Positions 1 through 9,048 are shown, counted from the stretch's first letter. The stretch: 64,000 nucleotides of DNA from an uncultured Draconibacterium sp. (GCF_963675065.1 NZ_OY775906.1:3264001-3328000); one strand, 5' to 3'. Notes: generated from the letters alone by a model not told the origin. Numbers and translations are program-made.

Positions 1-432
1 ACGGCTGGCCAGTTCGCGGGCGGCATTTTCGGCACCGGGCTGCCCCATATCGGCGGCATTCTTTAACACCTTATAAACCGCCAAAGTAGAGCTATAGGCC
101 TCGCTTCCGGCCAAAATCATACTATCGTCCAACTCGGAAGTTAAACGTTGTAACTGGTTAAAAATTACCCGAATATCTTTTACCGCATTAAAATCGAGTT
201 CCGCTTCCGGAACATCAATAAATGCAGGCATATATTGCGGATATTCCTGTGCATATTCAATGGCCTTTTCAACAAAAGACACTGTTTTATCACCCATTTT
301 GGGCATCTCCATACGCTCTTCGGCCGTAAGGGTTATCAACTTTGGTTCGAGAATCGACACCAGGGTTTGAATAGCGGTATTAACATCGCTTTTATCCTGT
401 TCGCTTAATTGAAAAGAAAATTTGTCAGTCAT
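1..432 (-). CDS. Partial hypothetical protein (N-terminal 144 residues)
   Basis: The frame runs from an ATG at 432 leftwards off the window without a stop, so only the N-terminus (MTDKFSFQLSEQDK...) is visible. The protein is soluble, acidic and probably all-helical, with no signal peptide, membrane segment or cysteine pattern. I do not recognise the family. The frame is open throughout with ordinary codon use, so it is very likely a real gene. Nothing nearby suggests a function; the next gene to the right is transcribed in the opposite direction. Confidence 0.75.
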   Translation of the reverse strand, partial: MTDKFSFQLSEQDKSDVNTAIQTLVSILEPKLITLTAEERMEMPKMGDKTVSFVEKAIEYAQEYPQYMPAFIDVPEAELDFNAVKDIRVIFNQLQRLTSELDDSMILAGSEAYSSTLAVYKVLKNAADMGQPGAENAARELASR

Positions 433-1005
433 TTTGCATTTTTTTTTGTGTGAAAATCAGGGACATGCTTTATGGTGTCACCCATCCAACACCCGCAGGT
501 CCGGTTAATTTTTAAAGGGTTTCCGCTTTCCTTGTAATGGATTTTAATGCCGGGGGCAGAAAGAATCCATCTGTAAGTTATGACATTATTCGACTTATGT
601 CAAGTTATATTATGAATAAACTGCTCGCACTCAAAGACTTCCTTATGAATTTCCGGACCTTTGGTCCTTTACCATATCAGGGGGCAGAGTCCCGGTATGC
701 TCCAGCATCGTCAGTAAGGGCGATGCTAATTAATCGTATACCAGAAAAACAATGTCCCGCAGGGCCTAAATCCGAATAACCGTGTGTAAAACGCACGGTA
801 AACAATCACTAGCCCCGAATGGGGTTGAATGGTATTTTAAGAATCTGCCACGGGTGCTGCCGGCGGTTATTTATGGTTACACTTTCTGGACAAAGCCCCC
901 ACTACCCTGAAAAACAACACCCTGAGACACAACAATTACCCTTTTGTGATACTTCTGTGATAAACCCAAACTACCTTTCGCCTGTTCAACAAAGAAAACA
1001 ATAGC
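433..1005. other. Intergenic region with an array of short hairpins
   Basis: There is no convincing gene in these 573 bases. Small inverted repeats are unusually frequent: GGACC/GGTCC at 655-667, GCATCG/CGATGC at 705-726, ACCGTGTGT/ACGCACGGT at 779-799 (one G-T pair) and CCCC/GGGG at 813-824. They could be a structured leader of the response regulator, a small RNA, or a decayed mobile element. The promoters of the two divergent flanking genes should also lie here, but I see no clean TAnnTTTG element. Confidence 0.4.
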
Positions 1006-1701
1006 ATGGAAAAAGCATTGATCATTGAAGACGACAAGGATATTTCCGAATTGGTAGCCATTCACCTGGCAGATATGGATTTGGAAGTTGACAAAGCTTT
1101 CGACGGAAAAGACGGATTAATGAAGGCGCTGAACAACCAATACCGCTTTATTTTGCTCGATCTCCGGCTTCCGCTACTCGACGGTTTTGAGATTTGTAAA
1201 CGCCTGCGAATGGAAAAAGTAAATACACCAATATTAATGTTGACATCGAAATCGGAAGAGATCGATAAGGTACTCGGGCTTGAAATGGGTGCCGACGATT
1301 ACATCTCGAAACCCTTTGGTATTCGCGAATTGCTGGCACGTATAAAAGCGGTGCTCCGGCGTTACGATTCGGCACAAAATACGAATGATAAAGAGGAAAA
1401 AGAAATTCGTTTCGATGATCTGTATATTAATGTAGGGATGCGTATTGTCGAACTAAACGGAAACAGGATTGAGCTTTCGCCAAAAGAATTCGATCTGCTG
1501 ATTCACCTGGCATCGCACCCCGGACGAACGTACAGCCGCATGCAATTACTGAACCAGATTTGGGGTTACGAGTTTGAAGGATTTGAGCACACCGTTAATT
1601 CGCATATTAACCGTTTACGCTCGAAGATAGAGACGAATATGAACGAGCCGCAATATATACTTACCACCTGGGGAGTTGGATACAAATTCAGAGAAAACTA
1701 A
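1006..1701 (+). CDS. OmpR/PhoB-family response regulator
   Basis: A two-domain cytoplasmic regulator of 231 residues, the usual length. The receiver domain (about 1-120) has acidic residues E8, D9 and D10, the phospho-acceptor Asp at about 52 (ILLDLRLP), and the conserved Lys in the ISKPFG loop. A winged-helix DNA-binding domain follows (about 130-229), with the LSPKEFDLLIHLASHPGRTY signature and an HTVNSHINRLRSKIE recognition helix. The sensor kinase follows in the same direction, so the two almost certainly form a pair. They are separated by 321 bases of tandem repeats rather than the usual few bases. The PhoPR-like type is clear but the signal is unknown. Confidence 0.93.
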   Translation: MEKALIIEDDKDISELVAIHLADMDLEVDKAFDGKDGLMKALNNQYRFILLDLRLPLLDGFEICKRLRMEKVNTPILMLTSKSEEIDKVLGLEMGADDYISKPFGIRELLARIKAVLRRYDSAQNTNDKEEKEIRFDDLYINVGMRIVELNGNRIELSPKEFDLLIHLASHPGRTYSRMQLLNQIWGYEFEGFEHTVNSHINRLRSKIETNMNEPQYILTTWGVGYKFREN

Positions 1702-1713
1702 AAGCAAAACATT

Positions 1714-2022
1714 ATGAAACGAGCATGAATTTTTATTCTTCAATTTCACAAACAAGAAGAATTTAAATTCATCGGGAGTTACATCGAATACAAATGAAAT
1801 AAACAATTTTAATGAGATGAAACGAGCATGAATTTTTATTCTTCAATTTCACAAACAAGAAGAATTTAAATTCATCGGGAGTTACATCGAATACAAATGA
1901 AATAAACAATTTTAATGAGATGAAACGAACATGAATTTTTATTCTTCAAATTCACAAACAGGAAGAATTAAAATTCATCGGGAGTTACATCGAATACAAA
2001 TGAAATAAACAATTTTAATGAG
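1714..2022 (+). repeat. Three tandem 103-bp repeats between regulator and kinase
   Basis: Units start at 1714, 1817 and 1920. The first two are identical over most of their length and the third carries a few changes. Each unit begins with ATGAAACGAG/A, and the kinase ATG at 2023 sits exactly where a fourth unit would start. Each contains an inverted repeat (GAATTTTTATTCTTC and its near-complement GAAGAATTTAAATTC) able to form a stem of about 13 of 15 pairs. The unit-3 changes improve the pairing to 14 of 15. The array may modulate kinase expression relative to the regulator. Confidence 0.95.
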
Positions 2023-3492
2023 ATGAAAACAAAGATATTTAACCGTTTATACCTACAAGTGTCAGCCATATTCTTGCTGGTGCTATTTATGTTTACGGCC
2101 ATTGCGCTGTATATTTCGGTACAGTCGTCGGCCAAATACTCGGTCGAGGTTAACCAGCGCCTGAACCGCAACCTGGCAACCAGCACCGTTGAAGTGATTC
2201 AGCCGCTAATGAAAGACGAAATTGCCAGCGACGAGGCCATTGCCGACCTGATGCACTCGATGATGGTGATTAATCCCATTGTCGAAGTCTATCTACTCGA
2301 TCCCAATGGCAAGATCCTAAATTATGTAGCTCCTGATAAAGTGGTAAAACTCGAACGCGTAAACCTGGAGCCGATCAGGGAATTTATTGCCGATCCGGAT
2401 CACAGTATTATTTACGGCGACGATCCTCGGAATCCGGGTGAGTTTAAAACCTTCTCGGCCGCCGCCATTATCGAAGACGGTGTATTAAAAGGATACATTT
2501 ATATTGTTTTGGCCAGCCAGGAATATGTTTCGGCCGCACAAACTGTAATCGGTAGTTATATCCTGGGTTTATCCATTCGCTCGGTTATCATTATTCTTAT
2601 CATTTCGGCACTGGTGGGTTTGCTTGCCATTTGGCTTATCACCAAAAAACTAAACCCGATTATTGATGGAATTCAGGAATTTAAAAAGGGGAACCTCGAA
2701 TCGCGAATTGCGGTTAAAAGCGAAGGAGAACTCGACCGGATTGCTTTGGTTTTTAACCAGATGGCCGACACCATCGAGCAAAACATTCGCGAATTGGAAG
2801 GCATTGATAATCTTCGGCGCGAGCTGATCAGCAATGTATCGCACGATTTGCGTACGCCGGTTGCCTCTATCCAGGGTTATGCCGAAACATTGATACTGAA
2901 AGAGGACAATATCTCGGATGAAGAACGGAAAAAATACCACCAGATCATTTTTAAAAGTTGTGGCCGTTTACAACGATTGGTGGAAGAACTGTTCGAATTA
3001 TCGAAACTGGAAACCAACCAGATCGAGCTGCACACCGAGCCATTTTCCATTTCGGAACTGGTGTACGATATTGTAAATAAATACCGTATACTGTCTCAAA
3101 AGAAAGGTATTAATATTGATACGGTGATGGCGAAAAATGTTCCTGTGGTAGAAGCCGATATTTCGTTGATCAACCGGGTGTTGCAAAACCTGATCGATAA
3201 TGCCATGAAATTTTGCCGCGAAGGCGACAGTATAAAAATAGAAATTGATACCAAGGAACCTGAAAAAGTAGAAATCCGTGTGGTGGATTCCGGACCGGGG
3301 ATTAAACAGGAAGATCTGCCGAACGTTTTCCAGCGATACTTTAAAGGCCGTAACGACGAGAACAGTACCGGCCTCGGGCTGGCCATTGTTAAAAAGATCA
3401 TTGATCTGCACCATTCACACATCAGGGTGCAAAGTCAATACGGAAAAGGAGCCAAATTTATCTTCAATCTGCCCAAAGCATTTACGGCGTAA
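2023..3492 (+). CDS. Membrane sensor histidine kinase (PhoR/PhoQ-like)
   Basis: A protein of 489 residues. TM1 spans about 12-32; an extracytoplasmic sensor domain of about 145 residues follows, then TM2 at about 184-206 and a HAMP linker (about 207-260). The HisKA domain has its phospho-acceptor His at about 274 (NVSHDLRTPVASI). The HATPase domain shows an N box (LQNLIDNAMKF), a G1 box (VDSGPGIKQEDL) and a G2 box (STGLGLAIVKKI). It should autophosphorylate and pass phosphate to the regulator encoded upstream. The ATG at 2023 is chosen because the hydrophobic N-terminus begins immediately after it. The ligand of the sensor domain cannot be read from the sequence. Confidence 0.93.
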   Translation: MKTKIFNRLYLQVSAIFLLVLFMFTAIALYISVQSSAKYSVEVNQRLNRNLATSTVEVIQPLMKDEIASDEAIADLMHSMMVINPIVEVYLLDPNGKILNYVAPDKVVKLERVNLEPIREFIADPDHSIIYGDDPRNPGEFKTFSAAAIIEDGVLKGYIYIVLASQEYVSAAQTVIGSYILGLSIRSVIIILIISALVGLLAIWLITKKLNPIIDGIQEFKKGNLESRIAVKSEGELDRIALVFNQMADTIEQNIRELEGIDNLRRELISNVSHDLRTPVASIQGYAETLILKEDNISDEERKKYHQIIFKSCGRLQRLVEELFELSKLETNQIELHTEPFSISELVYDIVNKYRILSQKKGINIDTVMAKNVPVVEADISLINRVLQNLIDNAMKFCREGDSIKIEIDTKEPEKVEIRVVDSGPGIKQEDLPNVFQRYFKGRNDENSTGLGLAIVKKIIDLHHSHIRVQSQYGKGAKFIFNLPKAFTA

Positions 3493-3696
3493 AAATATAT
3501 TTGAAACATTCACCACTAATCAACTGAGACACCGGTCTGTCTGTCAACATCCTTTTTAATTCACAACCTCCTAAAAACCAAATCCCCACCAATCACAGAA
3601 CCATTAAAAAACTTTATAAAAGCTTGAAATCCTTGTGACTTTGTTGTGATACTTTCTTCGGAATTTTGTTGTGAGTTAACATTAAAATCAAAAAAA

Positions 3697-4932
3697 ATGA
3701 AAGCATTACGATTTACAATGGCAGCAGCTTTGGCTGTAATCCTTTTTACAAGTTGCGAAAAAGACGAATTGATGGAACCGGATACAAAAAGCGGGATGCT
3801 ACCCGAGGTTGTTCCGGCAAAAATGTACACGATAACGGTTGAAAACATTTCGGTACCCTACCACTATTTTGAGGCAGGTGCCGAGTTTGGCGTTACCGGC
3901 GGCGATGCTACTCCTCCGGCACATCCCGGCGAGACCATTACGGTTCATTTTCATGCCGGACCAAGTCACAAATTATCATTTGCCTCGATGTACGGCGCAT
4001 CAAACGACTGGTTTTATGCCCCCGGAGATGATGGAATTGAACTCTATCCCGGAGGATCGGCCCTGGAAGGCGACATTACAAGTATGATTTATTTATGGGA
4101 TGCCGGAACGGAAGTTGACGGATCGACAACAGACGAAGAGGAAAGTAATCCTATTGGCATGGTTTCCACAACAGAAGAAAACATTGAGGTATTGCTGGAT
4201 TACAACGGTGAAAGTATGTTTACACTAACGATCAATGTACTTCCGGGATCGGCAACACCACTATCTCCGGTTGCATGGGTGGTTCATTCAATGGATCAAC
4301 ACCCGATTTTTACGGATGGTGAGCTGGATTACGGAATGGGATTGGAAGCTTTGGCTGAAACAGGAAATGCCGGTCCGCTTGGTGAATACCTGGAAATGCA
4401 TAGCGGTTATGTATCGCCTGTGGCTCCCGTACTTTGGGCAGTGCATGCAAAAGACGAAATGCCCATCTTTACCAACAACACAGCCGACCGTGGAGAAGGA
4501 TTGGAGCTATTGGCCGAAACAGGAAATCCCGGTGATTTGGCGGCCAGTCTTCTTGGCATGGGATATCATGCAGGAGCTTATGCTATTCCTGACGGGAAAA
4601 ACAGTGCAGGGCCACTTTTCCCCGGCGATAAATACACCTTTAGCATTGATGCAAAACCCAATCAGTATTTAAGTATTGCCAGTATGTTGGGTAACTCCAA
4701 CGATATCTTCTTTGCCTTTGGCGACAGTGGTATTAAGTTGAACTTTGGAAACGATGCTCAGGACATTACCCACGAACTGATGTTGTGGGATGCCGGAACT
4801 GAAGTAAATGAGTACCCGGGAACAAAATCAATGGATGAAGATGAAGGTGGCGCAGTTCGTTTGCTTGACGATGGCTTCATGTATCCCGACGTAGATAAAA
4901 TTATTAAGGTAACAATCAGCAAAAGCAAATAA
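3697..4932 (+). CDS. Spondin-domain surface lipoprotein
   Basis: The start at 3697 gives a lipoprotein signal peptide (MKALRFTMAAALAVILFTSC) with lipobox Cys at 20; an upstream in-frame ATG at 3646 would spoil it. The mature protein resembles bacterial Spondin_N-domain proteins: TITVENIS, SPVAWVVH, GLEALAETGN, LSFASMYGASND and LWDAGTEV motifs. The motifs are duplicated in an unusual order. The LSFAS/DAGTEV block occurs first, then two consecutive SPVA...AETGN blocks, then a second LSIAS/DAGTEV block. This suggests one truncated spondin domain followed by one with a duplicated N-terminal half. Binding partners are unknown. A terminator follows, so it is probably monocistronic. Confidence 0.8.
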   Translation: MKALRFTMAAALAVILFTSCEKDELMEPDTKSGMLPEVVPAKMYTITVENISVPYHYFEAGAEFGVTGGDATPPAHPGETITVHFHAGPSHKLSFASMYGASNDWFYAPGDDGIELYPGGSALEGDITSMIYLWDAGTEVDGSTTDEEESNPIGMVSTTEENIEVLLDYNGESMFTLTINVLPGSATPLSPVAWVVHSMDQHPIFTDGELDYGMGLEALAETGNAGPLGEYLEMHSGYVSPVAPVLWAVHAKDEMPIFTNNTADRGEGLELLAETGNPGDLAASLLGMGYHAGAYAIPDGKNSAGPLFPGDKYTFSIDAKPNQYLSIASMLGNSNDIFFAFGDSGIKLNFGNDAQDITHELMLWDAGTEVNEYPGTKSMDEDEGGAVRLLDDGFMYPDVDKIIKVTISKSK

Positions 4933-4954
4933 GCGAGGAAAAATGTGAGTAAAG

Positions 4955-4987
4955 AATCCGCCGGTGAACGCCGGTGGATTTTTTTAT
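4955..4987 (+). terminator. Rho-independent terminator after spondin gene
   Basis: The arms AATCCGCCGG and CCGGTGGATT pair over 10 bp with one G-T wobble around a TGAACG loop, followed by a T-rich run. It lies 22 bp after the spondin stop codon. Confidence 0.85.
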
Positions 4988-5007
4988 TTCTTTTTTAGAC
5001 GGTTAGT

Positions 5008-5783
5008 GCCAAAACAAGCCATCTCACGTTCAGGGAAACCTACATCGAAAAAGAATTTCGAATGATGATTAACGATTTTTGATCGCAGAATGAGTAGGCA
5101 GTAAGCAAAAAACAGTCGGCAAAAGTAATGTGTTCTATGTGTCTAATGTGGTTAAAAACAGCTTTGAGTCTTTGTGACTTTGTGTTTAAACTTCTACTTT
5201 CAGCGCTAATCACCTAAATCAGTGTTATTTGCGTTCAAAACTTTTATTGTTTTTTCAATCGATTCGCGCCAAAACAAGCCATCTCACGTTCAGGGAAACC
5301 TACATCGAAAAAGAATTTCGAATGATGATTAACGATTTTTGATTGCAGAATGAGTAGGCAGTAAGCAAAAAACAGTCGGCAAAAGTAATGTGTTCTATGT
5401 GTCTAATGTGGTTAAAAACAGCTTTGAGTCTTTGTGACTTTGTGTTTAAACTTCTACTTTCAGCGATAATCACCTAAATCAGTGTTATCTGCGTTCAAAA
5501 CTTTTATTGTTTTTTCAATCGATTCGAGCCAAAACAAGCCATCTCACGTTCAGGGAAACCTACATCGAAAAAGAATTTCGAATGATGATTAACGATTTTT
5601 GATCGCAGAATGAGTAGGCAGTAAGCAAAAAACAGTCGGCAAAAGTAATGTGTTCTATGTGTCTAATGTGGTTAAAAACAGCTTTGAGTCTTTGTGACTT
5701 TGTGACTTTGTGTTTAAACTTCTACTTTCAGCGATAATCACCTAAATCAGTGTTATCTGCGTTCAAGATTTTATTGTTTTTTC
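5008..5783. repeat. Three tandem copies of a ~260-bp intergenic unit
   Basis: Copies start at 5008, 5268 and 5528 (phase chosen at GCCAAAACAAGCC). They are nearly identical, with single-base differences and one 8-bp internal duplication (TGTGACTT) in the third. The right end of each unit contains TTATTGTTTTTTC, which in the third copy is the 3' end and stop codon of the helicase gene. The duplicated block therefore included the gene tail. The unit contains no ORF. It carries word-like stretches (gtgacttTGTGTTT, CTAATGTGGTTA, GATGATTAACGAT) that recur elsewhere in the window. Confidence 0.95.
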
Positions 5784-7024
5784 TTTTGCTCGTACGACTT
5801 ACGGTGTTTGTGCTGGCTAGTTCCTTTTTTGTATTTATGAAATTTCCCGTGTTTGTTCTTTTTTCCTTTTGAAGGAGTTCTCCATTCCGGGCCTTCTCCA
5901 AACTCTTCGGGTAGCGGAATTTTAAATACTTCGCGCTCAATCAGCTCCTCAATACGATGGAACTTGTACATGTCGTCTTCGTTCACCAGTGTAAGCGCCA
6001 CACCAGTTGAATCGGCACGGGCAGTACGTCCAACGCGGTGCACATAATCTTCGGCATCGCCCGGTACATCGTAGTTAATTACCAGGTTGATGTCTTTAAT
6101 ATCGATACCGCGGCTCATTACATCGGTTGCCACTAAAATACGAATGCGTCTTGAGCGAAATCCATTCAGCACACTTTCGCGGTCTTTCTGTTCCAGATCC
6201 GAAGAAATAGCTTCGGCATCAAAACCTTTCTTTTTTAGCCTTTTTGCTAATTCGTTGGTTACCCGCTTGGTTGAGCAGAAAATAATAACACTGCTGTAAT
6301 CCGGGTTCTCCGAAATAAGGTGCGCCACCAAATCGCCCTTTTGTTTATCGTAAATAAGGTACGCGGCCTGCAACACGCCTTCTGCCGGTTTCGACATAGC
6401 GATGTTTATCTCTTTTGGTTTATTGAGAATCTCTGATGCCAGCTTCCTGATTTTTGGTGCCATGGTTGCGCTGAACATCAGCGTTTGACGCTCTTTTGGC
6501 AGGTACGAAATAATCTTTGTAATGTCTTCGTAAAACCCGATATCGAGCATTCGGTCGGCCTCATCGAGAATCAGAAATTCGATCTTATCAAATTTTACGT
6601 ATCCCAGGTTCAGGTGCGAGATCAGTTTCCCGGGGGTGGCAATAATAATATCGGCTCCTTTGGTAAGTGCTCTTTTTTGTTGGCCCCATTCGTCGCCATC
6701 GCCACCGCCATACAAGGCTATGGAATGAATACCCATGGTATAGCCAATTCCCTGCACCTGATGATCAATTTGCATGGCCAGCTCACGTGTTGGAACAATA
6801 ATCAGTGTTGATGTTTCTCCACCAGGTAAATCGGCTATTAAATCGAGTATAGGCAGTAAAAAAGCAGCGGTTTTTCCTGTTCCTGTTTGTGCGCAGGCGA
6901 TCAGGTCTTCACCATCAAGGATTACCGGGATTGCCTGCTCCTGTATAGGAGTAGCATTTTTAAATCCCATGTATTCTATGGCATCCAATAAATCGTAATT
7001 AATGCCAAGTTCTTCAAACGTCAT
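5771..7024 (-). CDS. rhlE: DEAD-box ATP-dependent RNA helicase (RhlE-like)
   Basis: A protein of 417 residues with all superfamily-2 helicase motifs in order: Q motif (TFEELGI...TPIQEQAIP), Walker A (AQTGTGKTAA), PTRELA, DEAD box (LILDEADRML), SAT, and motif VI (HRVGRTARA). A Lys/His-rich tail (about 380-417) is typical of RhlE-type RNA-binding extensions. It probably remodels rRNA or mRNA structure. The stop codon lies inside the third copy of the 260-bp repeat. A TACATTTG -7 element lies just upstream. The exact paralogue (RhlE, DeaD or SrmB type) cannot be fixed from sequence alone. Confidence 0.92.
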   Translation of the reverse strand: MTFEELGINYDLLDAIEYMGFKNATPIQEQAIPVILDGEDLIACAQTGTGKTAAFLLPILDLIADLPGGETSTLIIVPTRELAMQIDHQVQGIGYTMGIHSIALYGGGDGDEWGQQKRALTKGADIIIATPGKLISHLNLGYVKFDKIEFLILDEADRMLDIGFYEDITKIISYLPKERQTLMFSATMAPKIRKLASEILNKPKEINIAMSKPAEGVLQAAYLIYDKQKGDLVAHLISENPDYSSVIIFCSTKRVTNELAKRLKKKGFDAEAISSDLEQKDRESVLNGFRSRRIRILVATDVMSRGIDIKDINLVINYDVPGDAEDYVHRVGRTARADSTGVALTLVNEDDMYKFHRIEELIEREVFKIPLPEEFGEGPEWRTPSKGKKNKHGKFHKYKKGTSQHKHRKSYEQKKKQ

Positions 7025-7049
7025 TCAATACTTTTAATATATGTGCTTA

Positions 7050-7057
7050 CAAATGTA
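7050..7057 (-). promoter_or_regulatory. Bacteroidota -7 promoter element for the helicase gene
   Basis: Minus-strand TACATTTG matches the TAnnTTTG -7 consensus, 25 bp upstream of the helicase ATG. No clear -33 TTG is seen at the expected spacing. Confidence 0.5.
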
Positions 7058-7091
7058 GTTAAAATAAACTGCACAGTAAGGTTACACAACT

Positions 7092-7952
7092 TTATGTATG
7101 AACCAAACTGTCAACAATTAAAAAGATCATCATAAAAAGGTAAAGGAAGTTGAGTTTGTAGAATGATGGACGCACTTTAAATTCGTCCTGAACAAATACA
7201 GCCATAGTGAGCGACGACAGCAGGTAAAAGATGTAAAACATCAGCAGAAACATGATGAGTTTGTTGCCAATAACAAAAAAGATAACCAGAAATGCAGATG
7301 CCACTGTTGTAAGAATCCAGGTGTAGGTTACCCGTTTTATTTGTAGTTCGGAAAAAAGCTGGTTCAGGCTGGGCATTTTCGCCAGTTTGTATTGCTCGCC
7401 AAACATTAAAAGCAGTAACCAGAAATGCGGAATTTGCCCGATAAAAAAGAAGGCGGCTACCATTAGAATAACTTCTGATGTGAGACTTCCACCTGCTCCG
7501 GCCCAACCTATCATTGGGGGAATTGCACCTACCATCGATCCGGGAATTACGGCAAAAGCCGATACTTTTTTTAGCGGTGTGTAAACGCCGTTGTAAAAGA
7601 AAAGTGTTAGCCAGCTTAAAAGCAAAGCCATTGGCGGATTACTAAAAATAAGAATGACTGAACCCAAAACGGCAAAACCAATAGCCACCAATAATGCATT
7701 TTTGGGGCTAATTCTACCTGATGGTAGCGGACGGTCTTTTGTGCGTGGCATTTGTGCATCAACATCGCGCTCCTGCCAGTGATTAAGAACACTTGAACTG
7801 CATGCCATAAAAAATACACCCAGCAACAACCACCATCCTTGTGCATCAACATCATGCGTAAAAAGCACATAACCGGTTAATGCCGACAAAGCAATGGGTA
7901 GCGATATTCGCACCTTGCCCAATTCATATATTATTTTTAGCTGCTGTTTCAT
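7092..7952 (-). CDS. ctaB: Protoheme IX farnesyltransferase (heme O synthase)
   Basis: A UbiA-family polytopic membrane prenyltransferase that attaches a farnesyl group to heme B, giving heme O, the precursor of heme A for the caa3 oxidase encoded next to it. The Asp-rich active-site motif is visible (NHWQERDVDAQMPRTKDRPLP), with about eight hydrophobic helices. The start at 7952 (MKQQLKIIYELGKV) is preferred over the ATG at 7985, which lies in intergenic word-repeat DNA and adds an atypical leader. It is on the same strand as the cox operon but separated by a 145-bp gap. A heme A synthase (ctaA) gene is not seen in the window. Confidence 0.9.
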   Translation of the reverse strand: MKQQLKIIYELGKVRISLPIALSALTGYVLFTHDVDAQGWWLLLGVFFMACSSSVLNHWQERDVDAQMPRTKDRPLPSGRISPKNALLVAIGFAVLGSVILIFSNPPMALLLSWLTLFFYNGVYTPLKKVSAFAVIPGSMVGAIPPMIGWAGAGGSLTSEVILMVAAFFFIGQIPHFWLLLLMFGEQYKLAKMPSLNQLFSELQIKRVTYTWILTTVASAFLVIFFVIGNKLIMFLLMFYIFYLLSSLTMAVFVQDEFKVRPSFYKLNFLYLFMMIFLIVDSLVHT

Positions 7953-7965
7953 ATTTTTTTGAACC

Positions 7966-8097
7966 ACATAAATCACATGAGACACAATAGAATTTTGCGT
8001 ATTGTTTTTTGCCTACTGCTTACTCATTCACTCAATTAATCCTTTATCACTAATCCTTCTCTTTGCCTTTTTACTTTCTCCTTTTGCCTTCTTCGTC
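7966..8097. repeat. Intergenic word-repeat stretch
   Basis: This low-complexity spacer is built of words such as CCACATAAATCACATGAGACAC, GCCTACTGCTTACTCATT and runs of CTTT/TTCTCC. Similar words occur at 5008-5783, 41100-41150 and 47080-47140. It is typical dispersed intergenic DNA of this group and has no gene. Confidence 0.4.
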
Positions 8098-9048
8098 TTA
8101 CTTCACCGTTTTCAGGTATTCAATAATATTATCGATGTCCTCATCAGAAAGTTGCCCCTCATACGATACCATTAATCCTTTATTGTATCCGTCCACAACA
8201 TCGGCATTCGGATCGTAAATTGATTTTCGGATATACTCCTCATCAACCGTAACCTGCCGTGTTTCACGACCGGTTTCAACCGTATGTTCTGCCCCCCAAA
8301 TTCCTTTAAAACTTGGGCCAACCAATTTGGTTCCGTCAAGTGTATGACAAGCAAAACAGCCAATATTTTGCATGATTCGGTTACCCGTTGCTGCCGGCGA
8401 ATCAATTTCGGAGGCAGAAGCCGCAACATTTGTTGTATCAGCGATCCAGGTCTGGAACGCAGAATCTTCCATAACCTCCACATAAGTGTACATGTAGGAG
8501 TGCTGCAACCCGCAATATTCGGCACAAAACAATTCGTAGGTTCCCACTTTTTGCGGCTCAAACCACATGAAGTTATCCTTTTTCCCCGGTACCATATCCT
8601 GTTTTACGCGAAAAGCCGGAATGTAAAGACTGTGCAACACATCCATGGCCACCAGGTTGAGTTTTATCGGCTTGTCTTTTGGAAGAAAGAGGGTATCGGT
8701 ACGACGGCCATTTTCATATTCAAAACTAAAGTTCCACATACGACCGTAGGCGGTAATTTCCATCGCATCTTTTGGTGCACGTTGCATGGGTTTCCAACCT
8801 GCCCATCCGTAGTAAAACATCAACATGGTTAAAAGAAACGGAACAACAGTCCAAATGATTTCAAGTTTAGTACTTCCTTCAATCTGCGTGGCTTTTGGGT
8901 TCCTTTTCTTGTTATACTTAAAAATAAAAACCAGCATTACTACCGTTAGCCCGATAAGGAACAAAAACGATATGCCCATTATGACAAGAAATGCAGTGTC
9001 GACACCCTGAACAAAATTTGAGGCTTTGGTTATTTCTGAGCTATACAT
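8098..9048 (-). CDS. coxB: caa3-type cytochrome c oxidase subunit II with C-terminal heme c domain
   Basis: Two N-terminal membrane helices (about 18-40 and 68-83) anchor a periplasmic cupredoxin domain with the CuA ligand motif CAEYCGLQHSYM. A cytochrome c domain follows, with heme motif CFACH (about residue 230) and a downstream Met-containing loop (NKGLMVSYEGQLSDEDI). The fused heme makes this a caa3-type enzyme that accepts electrons from cytochrome c or directly from a complex III analogue. It is the distal gene of the cox operon (subunits I, III, IV, II in transcription order), 2 bp after the subunit IV gene. Confidence 0.95.
   Translation of the reverse strand: MYSSEITKASNFVQGVDTAFLVIMGISFLFLIGLTVVMLVFIFKYNKKRNPKATQIEGSTKLEIIWTVVPFLLTMLMFYYGWAGWKPMQRAPKDAMEITAYGRMWNFSFEYENGRRTDTLFLPKDKPIKLNLVAMDVLHSLYIPAFRVKQDMVPGKKDNFMWFEPQKVGTYELFCAEYCGLQHSYMYTYVEVMEDSAFQTWIADTTNVAASASEIDSPAATGNRIMQNIGCFACHTLDGTKLVGPSFKGIWGAEHTVETGRETRQVTVDEEYIRKSIYDPNADVVDGYNKGLMVSYEGQLSDEDIDNIIEYLKTVK

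Noticed and set aside
537..779. 80-codon plus-strand ORF before the response regulator
   Set aside because: No recognisable protein features, and it overlaps several inverted repeats. Sequence looks like translated non-coding DNA.
819..1004. 61-codon ORF ending just before the response regulator, with a CHGCC stretch
   Set aside because: It is not a heme motif (no CxxCH), the composition is not protein-like, and it covers the expected promoter region.
4235..4672. 145-codon plus-strand ORF inside the spondin gene
   Set aside because: Alternative frame of a gene with clear domain motifs; Trp-rich translation without family features.
1714..5783. Possible CRISPR array from repeated units
   Set aside because: The repeats are 103 and 260 bp long and directly tandem, without unique spacers, and no cas genes are present.
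8284..8832. 182-codon plus-strand ORF inside coxB
   Set aside because: Antisense shadow of a clear cytochrome oxidase gene; no independent features.
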